Positions 17,832 through 27,475 of a stretch of 64,000 bases of DNA are shown in pieces. Location of the stretch: NCBI GenBank assembly GCA_903908065.1, contig CAIVQO010000090.1, forward strand, positions 62,001-126,000. The letters are read 5' to 3'. The DNA is from an uncultured beta proteobacterium (GTDB lineage Bacteria > Pseudomonadota > Gammaproteobacteria > Burkholderiales > Rhodocyclaceae). Under the pieces are notes generated by a model that was not told where the DNA came from, did not search any database, and was given only the letters and a program-made list of their open reading frames with translations. The stretch's first letter is position 1, and every line of letters begins with the position of its first letter. The position numbers and the translations under genes are program-made.

Positions 17832-19771
17832 ACCTGAGCAACTGGAAGCTGCAACGCGAACCCGACGGCCTGGCCTGGGCCATCCTCGATACCGCCAATT
17901 CCTCGACCAATACGCTGGGCGCCGCGGTGATGACCGAGCTGGGCCTGATCCTCGACGAATGCGAGAAAAACCCGCCGAGAGGCCTGATTTTCAAATCTGC
18001 CAAGGAAGCCGGCTTCATCGCCGGCGCCAACATCGAGGAGTTCATTTCGGCCGACACGCCGGAAAAGGCGCGCACCTTGATCCAGCGCGGCTGGGATACC
18101 TACAATCGCCTGGCCGCGGTGCGTTACCCGACGCTGGCCCTGGTACGTGGCCACTGCATGGGCGGTGGCACCGAGCTGGCGCTGGCCTGCCGCTACCGCA
18201 TCGCGGTCGATGAGACGGGCACCAAGTTCGCGCTGCCCGAAGTGATGCTGGGCATCGTCCCCGGCTGGGGCGGCATGCTGCGCCTGCCGCAGCTGGTGGG
18301 ACCGGCGGCGGCTTTCGACATGATGCTCACCGGCAAGAACATCGATGCCAAACGGGCGAAGAAGATGGGCCTCGCCGACGAGTGCGTGCCCCCGCGCGTG
18401 ATGGAGAATGCCGCCCGCATGCTGGTGCTGTCCGGCAAGCCGCCGCGCCAGCTGCCCTTCCTGCAGAAGCTGATGAACGGCCCGCTGAAGGCTATGGTCG
18501 CCAATGGCGCGAAAAAGCAGGTGGCCAAACGCGCGCGCCAGGAACACTATCCCGCGCCCTGGGCCATCATCGACCAGTGGCAAAACTACGGCGGCAATAC
18601 GCTGGCGGTGCCGGCCGACAGGCCGACCTCGCTCGATGCGCTGGTGAAGCATCCGACCACGCGCAACCTGATCCGCGTCTTCTTCCTGCAGGACCGGCTC
18701 AAGGGCTTCGGCAAGGAGGCCAAGGCCGCAAATGGTTACACGGTGCCGCAGCGCGTGCATGTGGTCGGCGCCGGCGTCATGGGCGGCGACATCGCTGCCT
18801 GGTGCGTGCTGCGCGGCATGACAGTGACGCTGCAGGACCAGTCGGTGGAGCGCATCGCGCCGGCCGTCGGCCGCGCCGCAAAGTTTTTCGAGAAGAAGCT
18901 GCGCGACAAGAAGTTGGCCCGCTTCGCCCTCGACCGGCTGGTCGCCGACCCGAAGGGGGACGGCGTGCGCCAGGCCGACGTCATCATCGAGGCCATCTTC
19001 GAGAACCTCGAGACCAAGCAGAAGCTTTTCGCCGACATCGAGGCGCGGGCGAAGCCGGACGCGCTGATCGCCACCAACACCTCCTCGCTCAAACTGGCGG
19101 ACATCGCGGCAACGTTCAAGGATCCCTCGCGCCTGGTCGGCATCCACTTCTTCAACCCGGTGAGCATGATGCCGCTGGTCGAAGTGGTGGCCGGCGACAA
19201 GACTGCGCCGGAGGTCGCGCAGCGGGCTGCGGCCTTCGTGCGCCGGATCGACAAGTTGCCGCTGCCGGTGAAGGACGCGCCCGGCTTCCTGGTGAATGCC
19301 GTGCTCGGCCCCTACATGAACGAAGCCATGAAGTGCGTGGATGAAGGCGTTGCGCCCGAGGCGATCGACGCGGCACTGGTTGCCTTCGGCATGCCCATGG
19401 GACCGATCGAACTCGCCGACACCGTCGGCCTCGACGTCGCCGTCCATGCCGGCAAGCAGCTGGTCGGCGACGCCGCGCCGCCGAAGAAGCTGGTCGAACT
19501 CTTCGAGGCCGGCAAGCTGGGCAAGAAATCCGGCCAGGGCTTCTACACCTGGGTCGAGGGCAAGGCGCAGAAGACAAAAGTCGGCGCTGGCGGCACGGCG
19601 AACCCGGCGCTCGCGGAGCGCATGCTCAAGCCCTTGCTCGATGCCACGCAACGCCTGGTGCGTGAAGGCATCGTCGCCGACGCGGAACTGGCCGACGCCG
19701 GCGTAATCTTCGGTACCGGCTTCGCGCCCTACACCGGCGGGCCGATGAACTACCTGGCGAGCAAGGGCTGA
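17828..19771 (+). CDS. Bifunctional enoyl-CoA hydratase / 3-hydroxyacyl-CoA dehydrogenase, FadJ-like
   Basis: This 647-aa protein carries both middle steps of beta-oxidation. The crotonase domain (about 1-190) has the oxyanion region GHCMGGGTELALA. The NAD-binding dehydrogenase domain begins near 315 with VVGAGVMGGDIAAWC and continues through GIHFFNPVSMMPLVEVV. It is shorter than E. coli FadB/FadJ (about 715-730 aa). A dispersed-repeat copy lies in a linker, read as KVGAGGTAN. Pairing with the upstream thiolase as a multienzyme complex is likely by family analogy. Confidence 0.92.
   Translation: MNLSNWKLQREPDGLAWAILDTANSSTNTLGAAVMTELGLILDECEKNPPRGLIFKSAKEAGFIAGANIEEFISADTPEKARTLIQRGWDTYNRLAAVRYPTLALVRGHCMGGGTELALACRYRIAVDETGTKFALPEVMLGIVPGWGGMLRLPQLVGPAAAFDMMLTGKNIDAKRAKKMGLADECVPPRVMENAARMLVLSGKPPRQLPFLQKLMNGPLKAMVANGAKKQVAKRARQEHYPAPWAIIDQWQNYGGNTLAVPADRPTSLDALVKHPTTRNLIRVFFLQDRLKGFGKEAKAANGYTVPQRVHVVGAGVMGGDIAAWCVLRGMTVTLQDQSVERIAPAVGRAAKFFEKKLRDKKLARFALDRLVADPKGDGVRQADVIIEAIFENLETKQKLFADIEARAKPDALIATNTSSLKLADIAATFKDPSRLVGIHFFNPVSMMPLVEVVAGDKTAPEVAQRAAAFVRRIDKLPLPVKDAPGFLVNAVLGPYMNEAMKCVDEGVAPEAIDAALVAFGMPMGPIELADTVGLDVAVHAGKQLVGDAAPPKKLVELFEAGKLGKKSGQGFYTWVEGKAQKTKVGAGGTANPALAERMLKPLLDATQRLVREGIVADAELADAGVIFGTGFAPYTGGPMNYLASKG
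19580..19600 (+). repeat. Dispersed GTCGGCGC repeat inside the FadJ-like gene
   Basis: This copy reads GTCGGCGCTGGCGGCACGGC plus G, one base from the consensus, and is preceded by AAA. It is translated as VGAGGTA in the linker after the conserved GKKSGQGFY motif. Confidence 0.65.
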
Positions 19772-19808
19772 CGATCGCGCCCGACATATCGACGAAAGCG
19801 ATTTGCCG

Positions 19809-20489
19809 ATGATCCGATTGATCGCGCAGTTGACGCTGCTCATCGCCGCCGTTTTGGCCGTTCCGGCCTCGGCCGGGCAAACCCATGACGCTGAGCCGGA
19901 GTGGTCTTCGGCCTTCGAGCGCTTCCTGGCGCCACGCTGGGTGGCAGGCGAGGGGACCACACCAATGGATTCGAACCGCCGCTTTCGCATCGCCTGTGAT
20001 CCTGCCTTGGGCAGTTACTTGCGCAGCCTGCGCGAACTGGACGAGTTGCAGGCGGAGTATCGCCGACACCCCGATCCGCGTGCGTGGGCAGAGGGCCGAC
20101 ATTGGGCCTACACCTGCATCAGCCGCAATTCCTTGCGGCTCGCCGGCGCCACCAATCTTCCGTTGCCCGTAGCGGAAAATCCCGACGAAGCCGGCATCAA
20201 CGAGGGCTATTACCGCGTCGTGAAGGAGGATGCCGATTCCCAACTCATCGAGCTGCACTATCGCGACCACAGAACCGACATTTACGATTCGTTCTACCGG
20301 TATGAGGTCCGTGGCAACACGGTGATACCGCTTGAGAGCTGGGAATGGGGCCGCGGCAATTTCCAGATGTTCATGGCCATGGTGGTGGCGGCCATTTTTT
20401 TGCTCATCGGGCTGGCCGCACTCTACAAGGGCGTGCGTTTTATGGTGCGGTACAAGGCCGGCGGTGGCCAGCGACGCAGTGATCGGTAG
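19809..20489 (+). CDS. Unrecognised exported protein with C-terminal membrane anchor
   Basis: I do not recognise this 226-aa protein. It has a signal peptide (MIRLIAQLTLLIAAVLAVPA, cleavage near ASA-GQ), a periplasmic part of about 165 residues containing two Cys, and one hydrophobic segment near the C-terminus (MAMVVAAIFLLIGLAAL). A short basic cytoplasmic tail follows. The topology is therefore probably periplasmic with a C-terminal anchor. The ATG at 19809 is preferred over an in-frame TTG two codons earlier. It follows the FadJ-like gene by 37 nt, but a functional link is unproven. Confidence 0.75.
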   Translation: MIRLIAQLTLLIAAVLAVPASAGQTHDAEPEWSSAFERFLAPRWVAGEGTTPMDSNRRFRIACDPALGSYLRSLRELDELQAEYRRHPDPRAWAEGRHWAYTCISRNSLRLAGATNLPLPVAENPDEAGINEGYYRVVKEDADSQLIELHYRDHRTDIYDSFYRYEVRGNTVIPLESWEWGRGNFQMFMAMVVAAIFLLIGLAALYKGVRFMVRYKAGGGQRRSDR

Positions 20490-20513
20490 CCTGGCTTTGC
20501 CGCGCAAGGCCGT

Positions 20514-21371
20514 TCAGCTACCGGCCTGTAACCGTCCCGCCTCCCACGCCCGCAACGCCAGCTTGCGTTCCACGCCCCAGCGGTAGCTCGCGGTCTCGCC
20601 ACTTTCGCGGATCACGCGGTGGCAGGGGATCAGGTAGGCGATGGCGTTGGCCGCGACCGCGCCGGCCACGGCGCGCGGCGCTACGGGGCGGCCCAGCGAA
20701 GCGGCGAGCTGACTGTAGGACACAAGGCTTGCGGGCGGGATGCGCAGCAGGGCTTCCCATACCTTGAGCTGGAAGTTGGTACCTTTCAGCAAAAGGTGCA
20801 ACGTTCCTGCTTGCGGCGTGGCGGGGAAGACGCGGGCGGCGAGTTGCGCCGCGCCGGCATCGTCGCCAGTGAAATTCGCTGCCGGCCAGTCGGCCTTCAG
20901 CGCGGCCATCTGCGCTGCTTCGTCGCCGTCGCAGAAAGCCATATGGCATAGCCCGCGCGGCGTCCAGGCGAACATGGCCTGTCCCAGCGGTGTGGCGGCG
21001 CAGCCGTGGCGCAGTTCGACGCCCGCGCCGCCGCTTTTGATTTCGCCCGGCGTCAGCGCTGCGCAGCTTACCGTCAGGTCGTGAAGCCGTCCGGGGCCGG
21101 AAAGGCCGGCCGCCAGCGCGGCATCCAGCACGCCGGCCGAGGCACGCAGCGCCGCCACGGCGTGTTCCTTGGTCAGGTATTGCAGGAAGCGCTTGGGCGA
21201 AATCCCGGCCTAGGCCGAGAACACACGTTGCAGGTGGTGCTCGCTCATCCCCGCCGCCGCGATTTCGGCCAGCGAGGGCTGGCGCCGGGCATGGGCGCGC
21301 ACGTAGCCGATGGCGCGGGCGACGGCGGCGTAGTGGCGCGCCGATTCGTCGTACAACAGCGGCTCAGGCAT
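20514..21371 (-). pseudogene. Ada-like AraC-HTH / O6-methylguanine-DNA methyltransferase interrupted by in-frame TAG
   Basis: The frame encodes an AraC-type helix-turn-helix (residues about 1-110) fused to an O6-alkylguanine-DNA alkyltransferase. The acceptor Cys is in IPCHRVI. This is the Ada-like layout lacking the N-terminal phosphotriester domain. Codon 54 (plus-strand 21210-21212) is TAG, within HLQRVFSA-stop-AGISPKRFLQ. Homologues usually have Trp here, and TGG to TAG is one base change. The rest of the frame is intact. A GTG at 21158 could start a product keeping the alkyltransferase but not the full HTH. It overlaps the upstream permease gene by 8 nt. Confidence 0.85.
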
Positions 21372-22257
21372 TGGCCGCCTCCTTGCGCGGTGCCAGCAGG
21401 CGCGGCGAGAAGCCGGTAACCAGGGCGGTGCCGACGATCACCACAGCGCCGCCGGCCAGCGTGTGCCAGCCGATCGCCTCGTCGAGGATCAGCCAGCCGA
21501 AGAAGCTGCCGAACAGCGGGATGAGGAAGGTTACGGTTAGCGCCGGCGCGGCGCCGATGTCCTCGATCAGGCGGAAGTACAGCAGGTAGGCAATGCCGCT
21601 GCAAAGCACGCCGAGCGCAGTGACCAGCGCCAGCATGCCCGGCGTGGGCGCGGCGACGGGCGGAAAGGCCAGCAGCACCGGCGCGATCAGCAGGCTGGCG
21701 GCCCACATGCTGCCGTGGGCGTTGGCGAAGGGCGCCACCTCACGCGCCGACTTGGCGTAGCTGCTGGCGATGGCATAGCACAGCGCCGCCGCCAGCGAGG
21801 CGCCGATCGCCAGCCCGGCGCCCGGGGCGAGCGCGACACGGTCGAAGCCGACCAGCAGGCCGACGCCGACGATGCCCAGCATCAGGCCGGCCAGGCGGCG
21901 GCCGTCCAGCGGCGCGCGCTGCCAGAGTGCGGCGATCAGCGTGCCCCACAGCGGCGAGGTGGCGTTGAGGATGGACAGCAGCGACGCCGGCAGCGTCAGC
22001 GCCGCGTAGCCGAAAAGCAAAAAGGGCAGCGCCGAATTGAGCAGCCCGATGACCAGGTAGTGGCGCCAGTGGCGGTGCCAGTGCAGGGGCCGGCGCAGCG
22101 CCAGGGCTACGGCGGCAAGGAACAGTGCCGCAAGCAGCACGCGCGCTTCCATCAGGGTCACCGGCCCCAGCGCCGGCGCGCCGAGCCGGATCAGCAGGAA
22201 CGAACCGCCCCAGATGGCGGACAGCAGCAGCAGGCGAATCAGGCTGGCGGGTGACAT
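21364..22257 (-). CDS. EamA/DMT-superfamily permease
   Basis: This inner-membrane transporter has 297 aa with ten predicted hydrophobic segments in two EamA repeats, typical of RhaT/EamA metabolite exporters. The substrate cannot be told from sequence. Its stop overlaps the ada-like start, indicating a two-gene operon. It is transcribed divergently from yciA across 168 nt. Confidence 0.85.
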   Translation of the reverse strand: MSPASLIRLLLLSAIWGGSFLLIRLGAPALGPVTLMEARVLLAALFLAAVALALRRPLHWHRHWRHYLVIGLLNSALPFLLFGYAALTLPASLLSILNATSPLWGTLIAALWQRAPLDGRRLAGLMLGIVGVGLLVGFDRVALAPGAGLAIGASLAAALCYAIASSYAKSAREVAPFANAHGSMWAASLLIAPVLLAFPPVAAPTPGMLALVTALGVLCSGIAYLLYFRLIEDIGAAPALTVTFLIPLFGSFFGWLILDEAIGWHTLAGGAVVIVGTALVTGFSPRLLAPRKEAANA

Positions 22258-22357
22258 GGAGTGGAGTATCGGTGAAGCGGATGCGGTGCGCCACCCGATT
22301 CTTGCGAACTTGATCTATGTTTCCGGCCGAGACGGAGACACTATTCGTCGCGCAGAC

Positions 22358-22378
22358 GTCGGCGCTGGCGACACGGCG
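22358..22378 (+). repeat. Non-coding copy of the dispersed repeat upstream of yciA
   Basis: GTCGGCGCTGGCGACACGGC plus G lies in the intergenic region and matches the fadE copy over all 21 bases. Because it is untranslated, protein conservation cannot explain the match. It sits in sense orientation to yciA, and its GCGACA could serve as a -35 element. Confidence 0.7.
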
Positions 22379-22397
22379 GCCGGCGGCGCCCTATACT
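22368..22397 (+). promoter_or_regulatory. Candidate promoter of yciA
   Basis: TATACT (22392-22397) is a good -10 element. GCGACA (22368-22373), 18 nt upstream, matches four of six -35 bases and lies inside the dispersed repeat. The yciA start is 28 nt downstream of the -10, with AAGGGAA as ribosome binding site. Confidence 0.45.
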
Positions 22398-22425
22398 CGC
22401 GACATCGAACGCGAAGGGAAAAGCC

Positions 22426-22827
22426 ATGGGCCATGAAGGCGTGAAGATTGCAGGGCGCGAGCCGGTGCTTCGGGTGATGCCGATGCCGGCCGACATGAAC
22501 GGCAATGGCGACATCTTCGGTGGCTGGGTCATGGCCCAGTGCGACATCGCCGCGGCGATTCCCGCTATGCGCCTGGCGCGCGGGCGCATCGCCACCGTGG
22601 CGGTGAATTCCTTCCTCTTCAAGCAGCCGATCTCGGTTGGCGACATCGTCAGTTTCTATGCCGAAATCGTCAAGATCGGGCGCACCTCGATCACGGTCGA
22701 CATCCAGGTCTATGCCGAACGCAATCCGGCCAACCCGGTGGTGGTCAAGGTCACCGAGGCGCAATTCACCTACGTCGCGATCAACGACGACGGCAGCAAG
22801 CGCGAGCTGCCCGCATCCTCCGGCTAA
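22426..22827 (+). CDS. yciA: Acyl-CoA thioesterase, YciA-like hotdog protein
   Basis: This 133-aa hotdog-fold thioesterase hydrolyses acyl-CoA to free acid and CoA. The family signature is near residues 22-36 ([16 protein letters not shown]), and the size matches YciA (about 132 aa). In this lipid-active region it may release CoA from short or medium acyl-CoAs. Its stop overlaps that of the convergent permease gene by 3 nt. Confidence 0.88.
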   Translation: MGHEGVKIAGREPVLRVMPMPADMNGNGDIFGGWVMAQCDIAAAIPAMRLARGRIATVAVNSFLFKQPISVGDIVSFYAEIVKIGRTSITVDIQVYAERNPANPVVVKVTEAQFTYVAINDDGSKRELPASSG

Positions 22828-23696
22828 CGCCGCCCGGCGAGGTGATTGGCGGCCAGCGCCGCCAGTACCAGGCCGCCGCCGGCCAGCGTGCTGCCGCTCG
22901 GCACTTCATTGGCGCCAACCCAGGCCAGCAGCACGCCGAAGATCACTTCCAGCAGGGCCAGCAGCGCCAGTTCGGTGGCCGGCAGTTCGCGGCTGAGGCG
23001 CACCACCAGCAGGCAAGGGATCGCCAGCTGCACCGTGCCGAGCAGCGCCAGCAGCCCGATGTCGTGGCCGGAGGCCTGCAGCGGCCAGGCCAGCGGCAGG
23101 GTGACGGCGGCCGAAAGCGTGGCGCCGAGCAATACGGCCGGCAGCATGTCCTGGGCCTCGCCGCCGTCGCGTGCGCGGCGCGCCTGGTGTTGCAGCAGGG
23201 TGAAATTGGCCGAGGAGCCGAGCGGCACGCCCAGCGCCACCAGGCTGCCGGCGAGCGAGGCGCCGCGCATGGCCTCGGCGCCGAACATCCAGGCGATGCC
23301 GAGGCCGGCAACGCCGATCGCGGCCCAGGTTCGCGCCGGCAGCCGCTGGCCGAGGAAGACGCGCGCCGCCAGTGCGGTCAGCAGCGGCCCGGTGGCCATC
23401 GCCACCAGCACGTTGGCGACACTGGTCAGGGTCAGCGCCACCATGAAGGCGGTGTACATCGTGGCCCAGCACAGGCCGGAGAACCAGATCACGCGGCGGC
23501 CGGCGAGGATGTCGCGGAACAGCGCCGTGCCGCGCAGCGGCAACAGCACGACGAGCAGCGTCAGCGCATTGAACAGGCTGCGCCAGAAGGTGACCTCGAA
23601 GCTGCGCGCCGCGTCGAGGTGGCGCGTAACTACGCCGGCGATGCTCCACAGCAGCGTCGCCAGCACCATCAGCGCAACCGCCTGGCGATGACTCAT
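22824..23696 (-). CDS. EamA/DMT-superfamily permease
   Basis: This second drug/metabolite-type permease has 290 aa with about ten hydrophobic segments in two EamA halves. The ATG at 23696 ([17 protein letters not shown]) puts the first membrane segment at the N-terminus. An ATG at 23816 would add a 40-residue polar extension and cross the divergent promoter region. The substrate is unknown. It is convergent with yciA and divergent from the following kinase. Confidence 0.84.
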   Translation of the reverse strand: MSHRQAVALMVLATLLWSIAGVVTRHLDAARSFEVTFWRSLFNALTLLVVLLPLRGTALFRDILAGRRVIWFSGLCWATMYTAFMVALTLTSVANVLVAMATGPLLTALAARVFLGQRLPARTWAAIGVAGLGIAWMFGAEAMRGASLAGSLVALGVPLGSSANFTLLQHQARRARDGGEAQDMLPAVLLGATLSAAVTLPLAWPLQASGHDIGLLALLGTVQLAIPCLLVVRLSRELPATELALLALLEVIFGVLLAWVGANEVPSGSTLAGGGLVLAALAANHLAGRR

Positions 23697-23831
23697 GGAT
23701 GCCGAATCTGGAACGCGGGACGAGCCATTCGCTGCCTGGAAAGAAATTCGACGTCCATGGCCGCGAGTGTAGAATGGATTTGCAGTTTCACCGCGCACGG
23801 TCCATTCCGGGCCCAAGCCACAAGGCTGGAA

Positions 23832-26042
23832 ATGTCCCCCCTTTCCTCCTCCCCCACCCAGCAGGTCGACGACGGCCTCGCAGCACCGGAGATTTCCGCC
23901 GGTTTTCTGGCGGTGGCGGCGGCCTTCATGGGTATCGGCGCCCTGCTGTTCCTTGCCAGCAGCCTGATCCGCAATCTTGGCTTGCCCGGGCTGAATGCCG
24001 GGCTCGCTATCGGCGCGACTGCCATGGCCGTGATCGTGATCCTTGCCCGGCGCGGTCGGGTTGGCCTGGCCACCAACCTATTGGCCGTGGCCGGGCCGCT
24101 GCTGATTTTCTGGATTGCCGTCAGCACGGGTGGGGCGCATGCGCCCATCGTGGCCTTCTTCCCGGTGCTGATCTTTTACACCGGCTGGCGCTTTGGCGCG
24201 CGCGGTGCAATCGTTTCTGCCGTCCTTGTCAGCCTGGCGATGGCCGCCCTGGTGGTTGCGGAATTGGGGGGCTGGTTGCCCGCCGTGGAGCATCGCCCGA
24301 TCCTGGTGTACCTCGGTACCCAGGTGATGGCCATGGTGCTGGCGGCCATCGCGATCGTCTGGGTGCTGCGTGCCTACCAGAACCGCATCGGCGAGGCCCG
24401 TGCGCTGAGCCGGGACCTGGCGCGCCAGGTTGCCGAGCTCGACGCCAGCCGCGCCGACCTGGATCGCGCCCAGGCCGTGGGCCGGGTTGGTAGCTGGATC
24501 TGCCACATCGATGATGGCCGCGTTGAACTCTCGGCGGAAACCTGCCGCCAGCTAGGCCTTTCCCCGGGCACCCACGGTTCCTTCCAGGGCTACCTCGGCA
24601 AGGTGCATCCGGAGGACCGGGCCTCGGTGGAACAGGCCTGGCGCGAGGCACTCGCCGGGTCCGCCCTGGAGCACGAACACCGGCTGCAGATGGGCGGCCA
24701 GTTACGCTGGGTGCGCCAGATTGCCGAGCTCAGGCGTGGCGCCGACGGCCGGCCGCAGGATCTGGTCGGCGTGCTGCAGGATGTGACCGAGCGCAAGGAG
24801 TTCGAGCAGCGTCTGCACGATCACCAGGCGCAGCTGGAGGCCGAGGTTGCCACGCGCACGCAGGAGCTGGCGCAGGCGCGCGACGCTGCGGAAGCCGCCA
24901 GCCTGGCGAAGAGCGAATTCCTCGCCAACATCAGCCACGAGGTGCGCACGCCGATGAATGCCATCGTCGGGCTCAGCTTCCTGTTGCGACGCGCCGCCAG
25001 CCCCGAGCAGGCCGAGCGCCTGGTCAAGATCGACGCCGCCTCGCAGCGCCTGCTTTCGGTGATCAACGACATCCTCGACGTTTCGCGCAGCGAAGCCGGC
25101 CAGCTGGTGCCCGAACAGGCGGATTTTTCTCTGGCCGCGCTGCTGGAGCAGATTCGCGCGCTGCTGGCCGAACCGGCGCGGGCCAAGGGCATCGCGCTCG
25201 AGTTCGATGCCGCCGGCGTCCCCGACTGGCTGCGCGGCGATCCGATGCGCCTGCGCCAGGCCCTGTTCAACTACGCCGCGAATGCGGTCAAGTTCACCGC
25301 CAACGGGCGAGTGGACGTGCGCCTGCGCCTGATCGGGGAAGGCAGCGACGGCGTGCATCTGCGCTGCGAAGTCGAGGACACCGGCATTGGCATCGCCGCC
25401 GACCAGCTGCCCAGGCTGTTTCGCCCCTTTGCCCAGGTCGATGCTTCGGCCACCCGGCGTTACGGTGGTGCCGGCCTCGGACTGGTGATCACGCGCCGCC
25501 TGGCCGAACTGATGGGGGGAGAAGTCGGCGCCGAGAGCACGCCGAACGTGGGCAGCCGCTTCTGGTTCACTGCCCGCCTGCAGCGCGCCCACGGCGAGAT
25601 GCCGGCCGGCTACTCCGGTGCCAACGCCGAGGCAGGTGCCGAGGCCAGCTTGCGTGCGCGCCATGCCGGCACGCGTGTGCTGGTGGTGGAGGACGATGCC
25701 ATCAACCGCGAGGTGGTGGTCGAATTGCTGGCGGCGGTCGACATCGCCTGCGAGGTTGCTGGCGACGGCCTGGAGGCGTTGGAAAAGGCCCGTGGCGCAA
25801 GCTATGGCCTGATCCTCATGGACCTGCAGATGCCACGCCTGGATGGCCTCGAGGCGACGCGCGCGATCCGCCGCCTGCGCGGCTATGCCCATACGCCCAT
25901 CATTGCCCTGACGGCGAACGCCTACAGCGAGGACCGGCGCAATTCGATTGCCGCAGGGATGAACGATTTCGTCGCCAAGCCGGTGAGCCCCGAGCAGCTG
26001 TTTGCCGTGCTCGCCAGGTGGCTGCCCACCGCGACGGCCTGA
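23832..26042 (+). CDS. Membrane hybrid histidine kinase: TM-PAS-HisKA-HATPase-REC
   Basis: This 736-aa sensor kinase begins with about five membrane segments (residues 24-185), then a PAS domain (about 215-325, [15 protein letters not shown]) and a coiled coil. HisKA has His near 369 ([12 protein letters not shown]), followed by HATPase ([19 protein letters not shown]) and a receiver with Asp near 664 ([13 protein letters not shown]). There is no C-terminal HPt, unlike its close paralogue at 30639. No output domain is present. Start: ATG 23832. A much longer upstream reading frame is an artefact crossing yciA. Confidence 0.9.
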   Translation: MSPLSSSPTQQVDDGLAAPEISAGFLAVAAAFMGIGALLFLASSLIRNLGLPGLNAGLAIGATAMAVIVILARRGRVGLATNLLAVAGPLLIFWIAVSTGGAHAPIVAFFPVLIFYTGWRFGARGAIVSAVLVSLAMAALVVAELGGWLPAVEHRPILVYLGTQVMAMVLAAIAIVWVLRAYQNRIGEARALSRDLARQVAELDASRADLDRAQAVGRVGSWICHIDDGRVELSAETCRQLGLSPGTHGSFQGYLGKVHPEDRASVEQAWREALAGSALEHEHRLQMGGQLRWVRQIAELRRGADGRPQDLVGVLQDVTERKEFEQRLHDHQAQLEAEVATRTQELAQARDAAEAASLAKSEFLANISHEVRTPMNAIVGLSFLLRRAASPEQAERLVKIDAASQRLLSVINDILDVSRSEAGQLVPEQADFSLAALLEQIRALLAEPARAKGIALEFDAAGVPDWLRGDPMRLRQALFNYAANAVKFTANGRVDVRLRLIGEGSDGVHLRCEVEDTGIGIAADQLPRLFRPFAQVDASATRRYGGAGLGLVITRRLAELMGGEVGAESTPNVGSRFWFTARLQRAHGEMPAGYSGANAEAGAEASLRARHAGTRVLVVEDDAINREVVVELLAAVDIACEVAGDGLEALEKARGASYGLILMDLQMPRLDGLEATRAIRRLRGYAHTPIIALTANAYSEDRRNSIAAGMNDFVAKPVSPEQLFAVLARWLPTATA

Positions 26043-26054
26043 GCGCTTCGCGGC

Positions 26055-26858
26055 TCAGGCGACCAGGGTCAGGTCACGCAGGAAGTCGCTGCAGTCCTGT
26101 TCCACCTTGGCCGCCAGCAGGTGGTCGGCGCGGGTCTTGCCGAGGTTGATCGCCATCACCGGCTTGCCGCAACGGTGCGCGTACTCGGCGAAGCGGAAGC
26201 CGGAATACACCATCAGCGAGGAGCCGATCACCAGCAGGCCGGCGGCTTCATCGATCGCCGTGTGCACAGCGCCGACTCTTGCCTTGGGCACGTTGTCGCC
26301 GAAGAACACCACATCGGGCTTGAGTCTACCCTCGCAGGCCGGGCAGCAGGGCGGGGTGAAGCCCTGCTCGAAGCCGGCCGCCGTGTCGGCGTCGCCGTCC
26401 GGCGCGGCGCGTGCTGTGGCGTCGGCCGCCTCGGGGTTGGCGGCGCGCATCCAGTCCTGCACCTCGGCGCGGCGGTGGCGCAGCCCGCAATCGAGGCAGA
26501 CCACCTCGGCGATGGCACCATGCAGTTCCAGCACGGCACGGCTGCCGGCCTTCTGGTGCAGGCCGTCGACGTTCTGCGTCACGGTCAGCGCGATGTGTCC
26601 GCGCGCTTCCAATGCCGCCAGCGCATGGTGGCCGGCGCCGGGCATGGCCAGCCCGATGGTCGGCCAGCCGAGGAAGCTGCGCGCCCAGTAGCGGCGGCGC
26701 ACCTCGGCCGAAGCGAGGAAGTCGCGGTGATCCACCGGCTGCGGCCGTTTCCAGCGGCCTTCGCGGTCGCGGTAGTCGGGAATTCCGCTGGCGGTGGACA
26801 GCCCAGCGCCGGTGAGCGCCACCACCGGGCCGGCGGCGAGCAGCTGCGCTACCCGCAC
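26055..26858 (-). CDS. Sir2-family NAD-dependent protein deacylase
   Basis: This sirtuin of 267 aa removes acyl groups from lysines using NAD+. Motifs are GAGLSTASGIPDYR (NAD binding), TQNVDGLH, and the catalytic His in LELHG. Zinc Cys pairs are CLDC and the later CCPAC, separated by a longer than usual Ala/Asp-rich insert. A dispersed-repeat copy is read as RVGAVHTAI. The start is a GTG at 26858 with no clear ribosome site, 17 nt after the FKBP stop, so coupling is likely. Its deacylase role would suit an acyl-CoA-rich metabolism; that link is inference. Confidence 0.88.
   Translation of the reverse strand: MRVAQLLAAGPVVALTGAGLSTASGIPDYRDREGRWKRPQPVDHRDFLASAEVRRRYWARSFLGWPTIGLAMPGAGHHALAALEARGHIALTVTQNVDGLHQKAGSRAVLELHGAIAEVVCLDCGLRHRRAEVQDWMRAANPEAADATARAAPDGDADTAAGFEQGFTPPCCPACEGRLKPDVVFFGDNVPKARVGAVHTAIDEAAGLLVIGSSLMVYSGFRFAEYAHRCGKPVMAINLGKTRADHLLAAKVEQDCSDFLRDLTLVA
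26256..26276 (-). repeat. Dispersed GTCGGCGC repeat inside the sirtuin gene
   Basis: On the coding strand this reads GTCGGCGCTGTGCACACGGC plus G, preceded by AAGA. The centre differs from consensus (TGC for GCG). It is translated as VGAVHTA, followed by ATC (Ile), as in the copy at 34288. Confidence 0.55.
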
Positions 26859-26875
26859 CGCCGGTGCGGCGTCGT

Positions 26876-27286
26876 TCAGCGCATCACCTTGATCAGCTCG
26901 ACCTCGAAATTCAGCGTCGCATTCGGCGGCACGGCGGAACCGGCGCCGCGCGAGCCGTAGGCGATGCCGGGCGGGCAGGTCAGCTTGGCCTTGCCGCCTT
27001 CCTTCATCTTCGCCACGCCTTCGGTCCAGCAGGGAATCACCCGGTTGAGCGGGAAGGTTGCCGGCTGGCCGCGCTTGTATGAGGAATCGAATTCCTTGCC
27101 GTCGGTCAGCGTGCCGCGGTAATGCACCTCAACCCGCGACTCGGCGTTCGGTTGCGCGCCGGTGCCGTCCTTGATCGATTCGTAGATCAGGCCGGAGGCC
27201 GTGGTCTCGGGCTTGCCGGCATGGGCGGCGGAGGTGGCCAGGGCGGCAGTGAGCGTTGCCAGGGCGAGGCGGTGCCAAAGTTTCAT
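26876..27286 (-). CDS. FKBP-type peptidyl-prolyl isomerase, exported
   Basis: This 136-aa PPIase speeds cis-trans proline isomerisation during folding. A signal peptide is present (LALATLTAALATSAAHA, cleavage near AHA-GK), so it acts in the periplasm. The single FKBP domain shows VEVHYRGTLTDGKEFDSSY and a C-terminal PPNATLNFEVELI. It lies upstream of the sirtuin gene on the same strand and diverges from the kinase at 27476 across 189 nt, where TATACT at 27393 is the only promoter-like element I see. Confidence 0.92.
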   Translation of the reverse strand: MKLWHRLALATLTAALATSAAHAGKPETTASGLIYESIKDGTGAQPNAESRVEVHYRGTLTDGKEFDSSYKRGQPATFPLNRVIPCWTEGVAKMKEGGKAKLTCPPGIAYGSRGAGSAVPPNATLNFEVELIKVMR

Positions 27287-27475
27287 CGAGTACTCCAGTG
27301 CGTGGGAAAGCTGCGAAACCTACAGGGAAGCGGCGATGCGGGCAAGGGGCCAACGCGTAACGACAATGTCGCCACAAGGGGTATTGCCTCTGTATACTTG
27401 GCCGCGGAGGGTTTCCCGTGATCCGGGTGGGAACGGCGCCAGGTGCGTCGTCCGGGTCGCAGCGCAGGAAGGTAC

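Noticed and set aside
18760-18800. VGAGVMGG in the FadJ-like protein as a repeat copy
   Set aside because: It is the NAD-binding Gly motif of 3-hydroxyacyl-CoA dehydrogenases and is expected there.
14003-19990. Very long open frames on the minus strand opposite fadE, thiolase and fadJ
   Set aside because: They are antisense shadows caused by high GC. Their translations are Arg/His/Gly/Gln-rich low-complexity text without any family motif, while the plus strand encodes recognisable enzymes.
22539-23831. N-terminal extension of the 23832 kinase back through yciA
   Set aside because: The upstream frame overlaps yciA and the convergent permease gene and is Gln/Gly/Arg-rich without domains. The ATG at 23832 starts directly before the membrane region.
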